Assembly (NCBI GenBank): GCA_002733885.1
Contig: NVXJ01000001.1
Span: 171,303 to 206,794 of the forward strand
Source: Arcobacter sp.
Lineage (GTDB): Bacteria; Campylobacterota; Campylobacteria; Campylobacterales; Sulfurimonadaceae
Length of the DNA stretch: 35,492 nt
Reading direction: 5' to 3'
A program made the translations under genes and the position numbers. The notes under the pieces are model-generated. The model saw only the letters and a list, made by a program, of their open reading frames with translations, was not told the DNA's origin and ran no database searches. Position 1 is the stretch's first letter. The number at the start of each line of letters is the position of its first letter. This document shows, one piece after another, positions 26,487 to 35,492 of this stretch.

Positions 26487-28324
26487 AGTATCTCAATGGC
26501 TGCAGGGGTTACTCCTGAGATTTGAGAGGCAGCTTGAAGGGTTGGTGGATTGAACTTTTCAAACTTTTCAATCATTTCATTACTTAGACCCTTAACAATT
26601 CTAAAATCAAAGCCTTCAGGAACCTTCATTCTTAACTGTCTTTTCATTTTGTTAATATCTTGCTGTTGTTTTTCTATGTACCTTGCGTACTTCGCTTCGA
26701 TTAAAATCTGATTTTGAACATAGGCATCAAACTTTGCTATACGTGGCTCTAGTTTTAAAAGTTTTTCAATGGTAAAAGATTTTCGTGAAGCAATGTTTAT
26801 AGCAAGGGTTTTGTCCGTGATATGAAGTTCATCCATCTCGGCCAAAAAGGCCAAGAACTCTTTATTAGGTTTACATTCTTGCTCATTTAAGTAAGCAACA
26901 CCTTCTTTCATTTGGGCTTCTTTCAAGTCCACCTCAGCTTGAAACTCATCTGAGACTAAACCAAAGTCATGCCCATACTTAGACAAACGAAGATCTGCTG
27001 TTTCTTCTCTTAAAAGTAGTCTATATTCGGCTCTTGAGGTAAACATTCGGTAGGGTTCTTTTGTTCCCTTTGTTACAAGGTCATCTATCATTACCCCTAT
27101 ATAAGCTTCATCTCTACCTAAAATAAAAGGCTCTTTTCCTTGGTTAGATAAAGAAGCATTAATACCTGCCATTAAACCTTGAGCAGCTGCTTCTTCATAT
27201 CCTGTAGTTCCATTAATCTGACCCGCAAGATACAAGCCTTTTATCTTTTTAGTTTCCATTGAGTGCGTTAAAGAAGTTGGGTTAATATAGTCATACTCAA
27301 TCGCGTATCCATAACGTACAATTCTTGCATTTTCCATACCTGCCACAGAACGAATCATATCTCTTTGAACATCAGGGGGTAAAGACGTAGACATACCATT
27401 TACATAGACTTCTGTGTTTTCCCAGGTTTGTGGTTCTATAAAAAGATGGTGTCTGTCCTTATCTCTAAAGCGGTTAACCTTATCCTCAATACTTGGGCAG
27501 TAACGTGGACCCACACCTTCTATCTGACCCGAAAAAAGAGGCGCTCTGTGAAAGTTATCTTCTATAATCTTATGGGTTGTTTCGTTTGTATAAGTGATAA
27601 AACAAGGTAGTTGTTTCTTATTTTTCTTAAAATATTCTCTGTCTGTTCTAAATGAAAAAGGCATAGGCAACAGGTCTCCAGGTTGTTCTTCCATTACTGA
27701 GTAATCAATGCTAGAACTATCAACCCTAGGACAGGTTCCTGTTTTTAAACGCCCCACATCTAAGCCAAGTGCTCTCAGTTGAAGCCCTAGCTTTTTTGCA
27801 GAAAACTCTCCAAATCGCCCTGCTTCATGTGTTGTCTCACCAATATGAATAATACCTTGTAAAAAAGTACCTGTTGTTAAGATGACCTTAGAAGACATAT
27901 ACTCATTTAAAAACTCTGTCTTAACACCAATAACAGCATCATCTTTGATAATAAGTTCATCTACGGTTTCTTGTAATAATTGTAAGTTAGGTGTATTTAG
28001 AGTGATATTTCTTGCAATTACCCTATACTTATCCATATCTATCTGAGCACGTGTTCCACGAACAGCGGGACCCTTTGTAGCGTTTAAGATACGAAACTGG
28101 ATACCAGCCTCATCTGTTATAAGACCCATTTCACCACCAAGGGCGTCCAGTTCTTTAACCAAGTGACCCTTAGCAAGTCCACCAACTGCTGGGTTACAAG
28201 AGGTTGCCCCAACATTTTCCGCAAGCATGGAAACCAAAAGTGTTTTTTGTCCCATTCTTGCAGATGACAAGGCCGCTTCTATACCTGCGTGCCCAGCTCC
28301 AACAACTATTACATCATAATTCAT
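26450..28324 (-). CDS. mnmG: tRNA uridine-5-carboxymethylaminomethyl(34) synthesis enzyme MnmG
   Basis: [78 protein letters not shown]. Confidence 0.98.
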   Translation of the reverse strand: MNYDVIVVGAGHAGIEAALSSARMGQKTLLVSMLAENVGATSCNPAVGGLAKGHLVKELDALGGEMGLITDEAGIQFRILNATKGPAVRGTRAQIDMDKYRVIARNITLNTPNLQLLQETVDELIIKDDAVIGVKTEFLNEYMSSKVILTTGTFLQGIIHIGETTHEAGRFGEFSAKKLGLQLRALGLDVGRLKTGTCPRVDSSSIDYSVMEEQPGDLLPMPFSFRTDREYFKKNKKQLPCFITYTNETTHKIIEDNFHRAPLFSGQIEGVGPRYCPSIEDKVNRFRDKDRHHLFIEPQTWENTEVYVNGMSTSLPPDVQRDMIRSVAGMENARIVRYGYAIEYDYINPTSLTHSMETKKIKGLYLAGQINGTTGYEEAAAQGLMAGINASLSNQGKEPFILGRDEAYIGVMIDDLVTKGTKEPYRMFTSRAEYRLLLREETADLRLSKYGHDFGLVSDEFQAEVDLKEAQMKEGVAYLNEQECKPNKEFLAFLAEMDELHITDKTLAINIASRKSFTIEKLLKLEPRIAKFDAYVQNQILIEAKYARYIEKQQQDINKMKRQLRMKVPEGFDFRIVKGLSNEMIEKFEKFNPPTLQAASQISGVTPAAIEILQIYIKMEAKKR

Positions 28325-28355
28325 AGATAACCTATCCTAAACCTATTTACTAAAG

Positions 28356-28389
28356 AAACATCGCTGTGCGACCACCATCGGTTTGTTTT
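28356..28389 (+). repeat. Three-way-junction mini-repeat, copy D
   Basis: AAACA-TCGC-TGT-GCGA-CC-ACC-ATC-GGT-T-TGTTTT, between mnmG and the downstream REC-kinase gene. Confidence 0.72.
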
Positions 28390-28611
28390 CAAAGGTTGAG
28401 AAAATTTAATTTTATGGCGCAATTATACCCTTAATAGACAGGTTTAAAAAGCTATTTAAAATTCAATTCATAATTTAAGAAAATATTTAATATAAGGACA
28501 TCACTTAGCTTCTATTTATTCTGATACTTTATAACTAACTTAAACACTATGCCTCATCTTTTATATTGCAAGGTGTACAATAGTTTGATATAGCTCTTAG
28601 GTAGGTTTATA

Positions 28612-29847
28612 ATGTCAGATATGATGGTTTATGCAGAAGAAGACGCACCTACTACTGTCCTAAAAGAAGACACATGGAAGCTCTTAATCGTAGATGATGA
28701 TAAGGATATTCATGAAATAACTAAGCTTGCTCTAAAAGATTTAAAGTTCAAAGATAAATATCTTAGTTTTGAATCCGCCTATAGTGCGGAAGAAGCTATC
28801 TCTAAGCTAAACCAGAACCCTCAATTTGCCATCGTTTTACTTGATATTGGAATGGAAACTTCTGACGCAGGACTAGGGGTTGCTAATTTTATTCGTCAAC
28901 AATTACACGACAATCTAACACGTATTATTATCCGTACGGGTCAGCCTGGAGATGTCCCTGAAAAAGAGATTATAGACAATTATGATATTAATGATTATAA
29001 GTCTAAAACAGAGCTTACCATTGAAAAACTTTTCACGGCCATACGTACGGCCATCGCTCAATATCATCAGATTAATGAGCTTGCTCATCTAAATGTAGAA
29101 CTTGAAGAGCGTATAAAAGAAGCCCTTCTTATTCAAAAGAAACAACAAGAAGCCTTATTTTTACAAGACAGAACCGTGCAAATGGGAGAGCTTTTAAATA
29201 TGCTTGCTCACCAGTGGAGACAACCCCTTGCTCGTATCTCTGCTGTTACAACACAGTTGAAGTTTTCCCTTGCCTTAGGTGAAATTAATACGGAAGAATT
29301 TAATAAACAAATTGATGGTATCGAGAAATACACACATGAACTCTCAGAAACTATTGAAGAATTTCGAACAGTATACGAGCCCACAAAACTTTCTGAAAAC
29401 ACACCTGTTTGTGCCCTTTTAGAAAAATCAGTTTCTATTATAAATTCAAGCTTTAAAGAAAAAAATATTATCATTGATATCATTTGTGATGAGGATGAAA
29501 AAGGTTTTTTCACCTCTACTGCCTTATACCAAGTCCTTCTTAGTCTACTTAGAAATTCTCAAGAGGCTTTTTTAGAAGTTGATATTGAAGAACCTCGTAT
29601 TAGTATTAGTACACAAAGAGAAGAAGGGCTTCTTCAAATTTGTATTCAAGATAATGCAGGTGGTATAAAAGAAGAATACCTTTCTAAGGTTTTTGATCCT
29701 TATTTCTCAACTAAAAGCAATAAAAATGGTCATGGTCTAGGTCTGTATATGAGTAAAAGTATTATTGAACAAAACTGTAATGGAAAAATAGAAGTAGAAA
29801 ATAAAAATGATGGTTGTCTTTTTACCATTAGCCTTCCAAATAAATAA
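28612..29847 (+). CDS. Response-regulator receiver / sensor histidine kinase (REC-HisKA-HATPase order)
   Basis: LLIVDDDKDIHE, IVLLDIGM, YKSKTEL; MLAHQWRQPLARIS; DNAGGI, GHGLGLYMSKSI. Confidence 0.93.
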   Translation: MSDMMVYAEEDAPTTVLKEDTWKLLIVDDDKDIHEITKLALKDLKFKDKYLSFESAYSAEEAISKLNQNPQFAIVLLDIGMETSDAGLGVANFIRQQLHDNLTRIIIRTGQPGDVPEKEIIDNYDINDYKSKTELTIEKLFTAIRTAIAQYHQINELAHLNVELEERIKEALLIQKKQQEALFLQDRTVQMGELLNMLAHQWRQPLARISAVTTQLKFSLALGEINTEEFNKQIDGIEKYTHELSETIEEFRTVYEPTKLSENTPVCALLEKSVSIINSSFKEKNIIIDIICDEDEKGFFTSTALYQVLLSLLRNSQEAFLEVDIEEPRISISTQREEGLLQICIQDNAGGIKEEYLSKVFDPYFSTKSNKNGHGLGLYMSKSIIEQNCNGKIEVENKNDGCLFTISLPNK

Positions 29848-29942
29848 AGCCTTTCTTTCCTCACGGTACTTTAAAACCTAATAATGTTTTTACCTTCACC
29901 TGAGTATACTTCGCGTAAATAACTTTTAAAGAAGAATAAACT

Positions 29943-30626
29943 ATGATCCAACAAGCACATGACGCCTACAACAAAGCAGATTATAACACGGCCTTTGAGC
30001 TTTATTCAAAACTTGCTGAAGATGGCAACTCAGCCGCTCAAGCAAGTCTTGGCTTTATGTATCAAAATGCCCAAGGAACAAGTGAAGATATAGATAAGGC
30101 TGCCCTTTGGTATACCAAGGCCGCCGAACAAGAGCACCCTCTTGCTATGTATAATATTGCTGTTTTAATGATGCATGGAAAAGGTCTTAGTCATGATATG
30201 TTTGCCGCCCATGACTACTTTATGAGAGCCTCTGTCAAAGAAGTACCTCAGGCTATGTATGAAACTGCCATGATGCTAGAAAAAGGTTTAGGCTGTAGCC
30301 AGAGTTTTCCAGAAGCCGCTTTTTGGTACGAAGAAGCCGCAAAACGTGGAAATATGGATGCCTTTAATAACTTAGGTGTACTTTTTAAAGAAGGACATGG
30401 TGTGGATATGGACTACAAAAAAGCCTTTTACCTTTTTACTAAGGCTGCTGAAAGCAATGTACCAACGGCTCAATATAACCTAGGTCAAATGTATGACCAA
30501 GGACATGGTTGTGAAATGGATAATGACAGAGCCTTAGAATGGTGTAGAAAAGCAGCTTACGCGGGGCATGAAAAAGCAAAAGCAATTATTGCTAAACTCC
30601 AATCTGATGGGAAGATTGTTTATTAA
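29943..30626 (+). CDS. Sel1-like repeat protein
   Basis: Repeated AxxxLGxMYxxGxGxxxDxxKAxxWYxKAAExG units. Confidence 0.92.
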   Translation: MIQQAHDAYNKADYNTAFELYSKLAEDGNSAAQASLGFMYQNAQGTSEDIDKAALWYTKAAEQEHPLAMYNIAVLMMHGKGLSHDMFAAHDYFMRASVKEVPQAMYETAMMLEKGLGCSQSFPEAAFWYEEAAKRGNMDAFNNLGVLFKEGHGVDMDYKKAFYLFTKAAESNVPTAQYNLGQMYDQGHGCEMDNDRALEWCRKAAYAGHEKAKAIIAKLQSDGKIVY

Positions 30627-31549
30627 TGCGTTTTCATGACTTTTTAAAAGCAGTAGGTACCGGTCCAAAAGGAAATCGTCATCTTAGTAGAGAAGAAATG
30701 AAAGAGGCTATGAGTATGATGCTTGACGGTACGGCCATACCTGAACAAACAGCTGCTTTTTTATTAGGATGGCGTGTTCAAATAGAAGATAAAGATGAAC
30801 TTCTTGGTGCTATTGACGCCATGGACACTTTCGTTAAGCAAACTCCAATTAAAAAAAGTTTAGAAATAGGCTATCCCTTAGATGGAAAAATAAAGTCCTT
30901 ACCTATCATGCTTCTTGCCGCTGGGCTTATTCCAAAGGTGCCCATTGTTGTGCATGGAGACAGGGCCCAACCTTCTAAATTAGGCTTTAATCCTAAAGAC
31001 TTTTTTGAAAATACAAAATTTTCTTCGAATCTTCATTACTTTGATAGAGCAAATTTCTTTCCTGAACTTTCTAAACTTACAGACTTAAGACGTGCTCTTG
31101 GCCTTCGTACAGCCTTTAACACCATTGAAAAACTCCATAATGTTGGTTCAAGTGATTTTGCCTTAATAGGGATGCACCATCTTCCTTATTTTGACTTATA
31201 TAAAGAACTGTATGGACAAAGATACAAGCGTTTGGTCATAGTAAGGGGAAGTGAAGGCACTCCTGAGATACTTAAAAAAACCAATATGCTTGTTGTTGAA
31301 GGGGGACATTCCCATTCTCTTCCTATAGACCCTGCTTATTATGGGCTCAAGCCCTTTGAAGCTAAAAAAGAGATGAGCTTAGAAGAGATGATTAAACAAC
31401 TTGAAAATCCTAATGAACAAATCTTAGGATATGCAAGATTAAATGCGGCTCTTTTACTTTATACAGCCAATCAATCGCCAAGTATTGAAGAAGCTTATGC
31501 AACTTTAAAAAGCAATTACGATAAACTTTGTAAAAAGTATTTAGGCTAA
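30626..31549 (+). CDS. Glycosyl transferase family 3 / anthranilate phosphoribosyltransferase-like protein (YbiB/TrpD2-type)
   Basis: LSREEMKEAMSMMLDGTAIPEQTAAFLLGWRVQ, LRRALGLRTAFNTIEKL, VRGSEGTPEI; TAATG junction with the Sel1 gene. Confidence 0.85.
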   Translation: MRFHDFLKAVGTGPKGNRHLSREEMKEAMSMMLDGTAIPEQTAAFLLGWRVQIEDKDELLGAIDAMDTFVKQTPIKKSLEIGYPLDGKIKSLPIMLLAAGLIPKVPIVVHGDRAQPSKLGFNPKDFFENTKFSSNLHYFDRANFFPELSKLTDLRRALGLRTAFNTIEKLHNVGSSDFALIGMHHLPYFDLYKELYGQRYKRLVIVRGSEGTPEILKKTNMLVVEGGHSHSLPIDPAYYGLKPFEAKKEMSLEEMIKQLENPNEQILGYARLNAALLLYTANQSPSIEEAYATLKSNYDKLCKKYLG

Positions 31550-31558
31550 AGAGGTTTT

Positions 31559-32173
31559 ATGTTCACAGGTTTAATCAGGGAAATGGCCACGGTCAAGTCC
31601 TACAGAAATAACGAACTCACAGTTGAGGCCAAGTATAAGCCTTGCATAGGTGATTCTATTGCTATTAATGGGGCTTGTTTAACCGTAGTAAAACTAGAAC
31701 CCGGTGCTTTTACTGTTGAACTTTCCCCTGAAACACAGACCCATATAGAAACACAGAATCTTAAGGGTAAGGTGCATATGGAGGCGGCTATGTCTATGGG
31801 GGATCGCTTTGAAGGACATATTGTTCAAGGGCATATTGACTGTTTAGGTGAAATAACTCAGATTAAAAACAATGGTAATTCAAGCGATTTTTTTATCTCA
31901 ATCCCTGAAGAGTTTCAAGGTTTTTTAGTTCCAAAGGGTTCCATTACTGTGGATGGTGTAAGTCTTACTATTAATGAAGTCACAGAAGATGGATTTAGAC
32001 TAACCATTATCCCTCATACTATTAAAGAGTCTTTATTTGGTATTTATACCAAGGGGTACAAGGTAAATATAGAAACAGATATGTTTGCCCGATACATCTT
32101 TCATCTTTTTAAGCCTAAGGGTAAAAAATCTGTTTCTTGGGATAATATAAATAAGATAACAGCTCTTTACTAG
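31559..32173 (+). CDS. ribE: Riboflavin synthase subunit alpha
   Basis: MFTGLIREMATV, IGDSIAINGACLTVV, GHIVQGHIDCLGEI, KGSITVDGVSLTINEV. Confidence 0.96.
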   Translation: MFTGLIREMATVKSYRNNELTVEAKYKPCIGDSIAINGACLTVVKLEPGAFTVELSPETQTHIETQNLKGKVHMEAAMSMGDRFEGHIVQGHIDCLGEITQIKNNGNSSDFFISIPEEFQGFLVPKGSITVDGVSLTINEVTEDGFRLTIIPHTIKESLFGIYTKGYKVNIETDMFARYIFHLFKPKGKKSVSWDNINKITALY

Positions 32174-32910
32174 TCTTTTAAAGAACTTATCTGAGGGTTA
32201 CAAGACATCTTATGCTGTACATCTACCCTCTCATACTCAAGTTCAGACTTCGAAGCAAGTGTTGCAGATCTAAAGCCTTCCCCCTTATGAAGATACACTT
32301 TCAAGCCATTTTCTTCTAAGGCTATACGGGTGGCTAAAGAAATTGAGTATGTTGTTAAAATGGCCTCTTCTTTCATCAATCTAACAATATCCTTGAAATA
32401 TTCACTTGTCCAAAGCATAGGATTAGAAGAAGGTGAAAAAGCGTCTTGATATACAATATCAAACCTTATATCTGTTTCTCTTACAAAAGTCCTTGCATCT
32501 CCCAAGAAGATGGTAATATTTAGATTTTCAGACTCATATTTTTGCCTCGTCGCTAAAGAAATAATAATATCTTTATAGTCTATAAATTCATCCGGATAAG
32601 TAAAATCAACTAAAGAACGAACAAGGTCTTCATCAAATTCAGGTGAATAAATATGAACTTTTTGGGGGGTATCTTTTAATGCGTAAATTGTTGCGAGGGT
32701 ATTAAAACCTAGTCCAAAGCAGATATCTAAGATATGGATCTCATCTTTATCTTGGCAGTGTTTTAAAGCGGGAAGGACATGCTTGCAAAGAGACTCATGC
32801 AAGGCACCATCTTTTGTTGAATGATAATGTTCCTTAAACTCAGTGCTATAGGCTGTAAAAGAGCCATCGTCGCTCTTAATAGCTTGATGCTTTACTGAGT
32901 CAAAGGCCAT
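32170..32910 (-). CDS. MnmC2/MnmD-like tRNA 5-methylaminomethyl-2-thiouridine methyltransferase (stand-alone methyltransferase domain)
   Basis: HILDICFGLGFNTLATIYAL, DIVYQDAFSPSSNPMLWTSEYF, LTTYSIS; no oxidoreductase domain. Confidence 0.85.
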   Translation of the reverse strand: MAFDSVKHQAIKSDDGSFTAYSTEFKEHYHSTKDGALHESLCKHVLPALKHCQDKDEIHILDICFGLGFNTLATIYALKDTPQKVHIYSPEFDEDLVRSLVDFTYPDEFIDYKDIIISLATRQKYESENLNITIFLGDARTFVRETDIRFDIVYQDAFSPSSNPMLWTSEYFKDIVRLMKEEAILTTYSISLATRIALEENGLKVYLHKGEGFRSATLASKSELEYERVDVQHKMSCNPQISSLKD

Positions 32911-32931
32911 TTTTATCCATTAGAACGAATA

Positions 32932-33438
32932 TTATTGATCAACTTTCTTTAAATCAAGTGTAATCTCATCATTATTCATCACACCAATAGGCTGAGCAAG
33001 CATATCATCAGCAATCTTTTTTGCATCTTCAAGTGAGTGCATTTTATAAGTACCACATTGGTAAATATTTAGTTCAGGAATATCAGATTGCTTAGTAACC
33101 TTCTTAACATCTTCCATAGACTCTTTCCAAGCCTTAGCAACCTCTTCTTCTGAAGGTGTACCAATAGTACTCATGTAAAAACCTGTTCTACATCCCATAG
33201 GAGAAACATCAATAATTTCAGTCGTTTTAGAATTTAAATGTTCACGAATAAAACCTGCGAAAAGGTGCTCAAGAGTATGGATACCTGTTTCATTCATAAG
33301 ACCAACATTTGGCTCATAAAAACGTAGGTCATAAACTGTGATATCATCACCTGATGGTGTTTTCATCTTTTTAGCAAGACGAACTGCTGGGGCTTTCATA
33401 ATAGTATGGTCAACACAAAAACTGTCTAATAATGGCAT
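32932..33438 (-). CDS. luxS: S-ribosylhomocysteine lyase LuxS
   Basis: [59 protein letters not shown]. Confidence 0.98.
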   Translation of the reverse strand: MPLLDSFCVDHTIMKAPAVRLAKKMKTPSGDDITVYDLRFYEPNVGLMNETGIHTLEHLFAGFIREHLNSKTTEIIDVSPMGCRTGFYMSTIGTPSEEEVAKAWKESMEDVKKVTKQSDIPELNIYQCGTYKMHSLEDAKKIADDMLAQPIGVMNNDEITLDLKKVDQ

Positions 33439-33506
33439 TTGTAATCCTCTTTAAGTTATTTGTGTATGGTAGCTAATTAAGATTAATTCTTAGCTATTGT
33501 AAAAAT

Positions 33507-34151
33507 TTAATATTTTGAGATATATATTACTGCTTCTAAAACATTATCTTCAATAATATTTGTTAGGCTGTTTAACTCTTCTCTTGTATCATATCCTGTA
33601 AGCACAGCAACACTCTTTACCCCTGCATTTTGCGCAGAACCTATATCTAGGCATGTATCACCTATCATCCATGTCTTAGACTTATCGGCTTTCATTGCAG
33701 CTATGGCCTTATTTATAGGTTCAGCGTTAGGTTTTGGCTTGTCCACATGTTCCCTTCCTATAAGCACTTCAAAGGCATCCATCACTCCAAAGTGCTCTAA
33801 AAGATCCCGTGAAAAGCTTCCTGTTTTAGTTGTTACCACTCCTAAACGCGCTATCTCTTGCGCCATACGAATAGACTCAACTGCATGTTCCAATAAAACG
33901 GTCTTATCCTTGTAGATAGTCGCGTAATGTTCTTTATAGGTTTTAACCATATCCCAGACTAAACTTTCTCCCACTCTTAAGTCTGTATACATCACATCAA
34001 GGGGATGGCCTATTAAGGCCTTTATATCATCATCTGATGGTTGAGGCAGCTTATGCACATCAAAGGAGTTATGGAAGCTCTCAAGTATGGCTTCTGTCGA
34101 GTCTATTACCGTTCCGTCTAGGTCAAAGAGGATTGTTAAGTCTTTTATCAT
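33507..34151 (-). CDS. HAD-superfamily hydrolase, phosphoglycolate phosphatase-like
   Basis: ILFDLDGTVIDSTEAILESF, GVVTTKTGSFS, KPKPNAEPI, WMIGDTCLDIGSAQNAGVKSVAV. Confidence 0.9.
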   Translation of the reverse strand: MIKDLTILFDLDGTVIDSTEAILESFHNSFDVHKLPQPSDDDIKALIGHPLDVMYTDLRVGESLVWDMVKTYKEHYATIYKDKTVLLEHAVESIRMAQEIARLGVVTTKTGSFSRDLLEHFGVMDAFEVLIGREHVDKPKPNAEPINKAIAAMKADKSKTWMIGDTCLDIGSAQNAGVKSVAVLTGYDTREELNSLTNIIEDNVLEAVIYISKY

Positions 34152-34207
34152 TTTAGTTTTTAGTCCTTGGTTTTTTGTTTCTAGTTATACGAGAATATTT
34201 CTAAAAA

Positions 34208-35492
34208 CTATTGTGAAATTTTCCACTCTATTTGATTATGCCAATATCCATTAATGGTAGGATCTATTGGATTAATATTTTTATTTACAACACTGATGCT
34301 GTTAGGGATGTATAAGAACAAGTAAGCATTATCTTCTACCACTGTTTTAAATATTTCTTTTTGCACGACAGATAGCTTTTCTCTATCTACTAAGCCTTCT
34401 GCTTCTTTAATGAGTTTATCCACCTTCTCATTTTTATAGCCTATGAAATTAAAAGCACCGGGCTTATCATTATCAGAATGCCAGACTAAGTAAGGGTCAG
34501 GACTAAGTGAAAGAGACCAGCCTAGAAGCACGGTATCAAACTCTCTTGGAAAAACAACCATATTTAAAAACGCCTGCCATTCCATGACTCGTAATTCTAC
34601 CTTTACCCCAATTTTTGCAAGCTGATGTTGAATTATCTGCGCCGCGTAAGGACGAACTTCTGAAGAGTTTGAAGTCGCTATCTCAAACTCAAAAGGATGA
34701 TTCTCATCATATCCTGCTTCTTTTAAGAGTTTAATAGCCCTTATTAAATTTACCTTAGGTGTCTTTACTTCTTTGTTAAAAGAAGGGCCACCTGGTAAAA
34801 AGGGGCCTGTACATATCTGCCCATGTCCTAAAAACAAGATATCAACAAGTTCTTCTCTATTGATACCTAAGGACAAGGCTTCTCGCACTCGAGGGTCTTG
34901 AAACTTCTTATGCCTAAGGTTAAAGCCTAAGTAAGTATAGGAGTGGGATATTTGTTCAATTTTACGGTAATACTCGAAAAACTCTTTTCCTACCTGACGC
35001 TCTAGCTGCATAGGTTCTAAGCCCCCTATGTCTATTTGCTTAGAGCGTAACATTAAAAAGCGGGTACTTGGGTCAGAAATAACATGAAAAGAAATCTTTT
35101 CTATATAGGGTTTATGCTCGAAATAATCTTCATTCGCGCTCAATTCTATATTTTTAGAAAACTCTAATTTTGTAAGTTTATACGGTCCTGTGCCTATAGG
35201 TTTTTTATTAAAAGATGAACCCATAACATTATCTTCATTTTCTAATATATGCTTGGGAACAATTTGCATCATCCATGTTTCAAGGGCTTTAAAATAAGGT
35301 TTTTTATATTTAACTTCTACAGTAAAGTTATCAAGAGCCTTAACACTTTGAACCATTCTAAAAGTAGAAGTATAAGGTGTAACTACCTTAGGTGAATGGA
35401 TTAGATCAAAGGTAAAGACGACATCTTGCGCAGAAAAATCGACTCCATCATGCCATTTAACATTTTTTCTTAAATGAAAAACAAGGGTTACA
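34208..35492 (-). CDS. ABC transporter extracellular solute-binding protein family 5 (peptide/Ni-type), N-terminus outside window
   Basis: Frame remains open past the track ORF to the window end (VTLVFHLRKNVKWHDGVDFSAQDVVFTFD...); GTGPYKL, INREELVDILFLGHG. Confidence 0.92.
   Translation of the reverse strand, partial: VTLVFHLRKNVKWHDGVDFSAQDVVFTFDLIHSPKVVTPYTSTFRMVQSVKALDNFTVEVKYKKPYFKALETWMMQIVPKHILENEDNVMGSSFNKKPIGTGPYKLTKLEFSKNIELSANEDYFEHKPYIEKISFHVISDPSTRFLMLRSKQIDIGGLEPMQLERQVGKEFFEYYRKIEQISHSYTYLGFNLRHKKFQDPRVREALSLGINREELVDILFLGHGQICTGPFLPGGPSFNKEVKTPKVNLIRAIKLLKEAGYDENHPFEFEIATSNSSEVRPYAAQIIQHQLAKIGVKVELRVMEWQAFLNMVVFPREFDTVLLGWSLSLSPDPYLVWHSDNDKPGAFNFIGYKNEKVDKLIKEAEGLVDREKLSVVQKEIFKTVVEDNAYLFLYIPNSISVVNKNINPIDPTINGYWHNQIEWKISQ

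Noticed and set aside
23317-27610. ORFs 23317-23664, 24501-24776, 25539-25919, 27428-27610 (+)
   Set aside because: Antisense to petA, the HD-GYP gene and mnmG; no independent start or coding support.

Overview
The window reads as ordinary chromosomal sequence from a Campylobacterota (epsilonproteobacterial) genome, judged from gene content: the truB-csrA-ispE-smpB cluster, a petABC operon with a diheme cytochrome c subunit, and HQWRQPL-type histidine kinases. I found no IS element, prophage, CRISPR array, rRNA or tRNA. Housekeeping genes include secF/secD/yajC, lnt, cysK, pcrA/uvrD, truB, csrA, ispE, smpB, petABC, mnmG, ribE, mnmD-like, luxS and a phosphoglycolate-phosphatase-like gene. Most unusual observations: (1) The pcrA-truB spacer holds a second, diverged copy of the last codons of pcrA. 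It sits at the end of a 35-codon ORF starting 1 nt after the pcrA stop, and 10 of its 12 codon differences are synonymous. (2) A ~34-nt dispersed repeat (three copies around pcrA/truB, one upstream of mnmG) can fold as a three-way junction, and its arms show paired compensatory differences; one copy runs into the truB start and may supply its ribosome-binding site. (3) A compact operon couples, by two ATGA overlaps, a PhnD-like periplasmic binding protein, an OprP-like porin and a pentapeptide-repeat/2TM potassium-channel fusion. (4) The intergenic region at 9358-9584 holds a strong cruciform and a diverged ~80-bp tandem duplication. All assignments come from reading the sequence; no database search was run.
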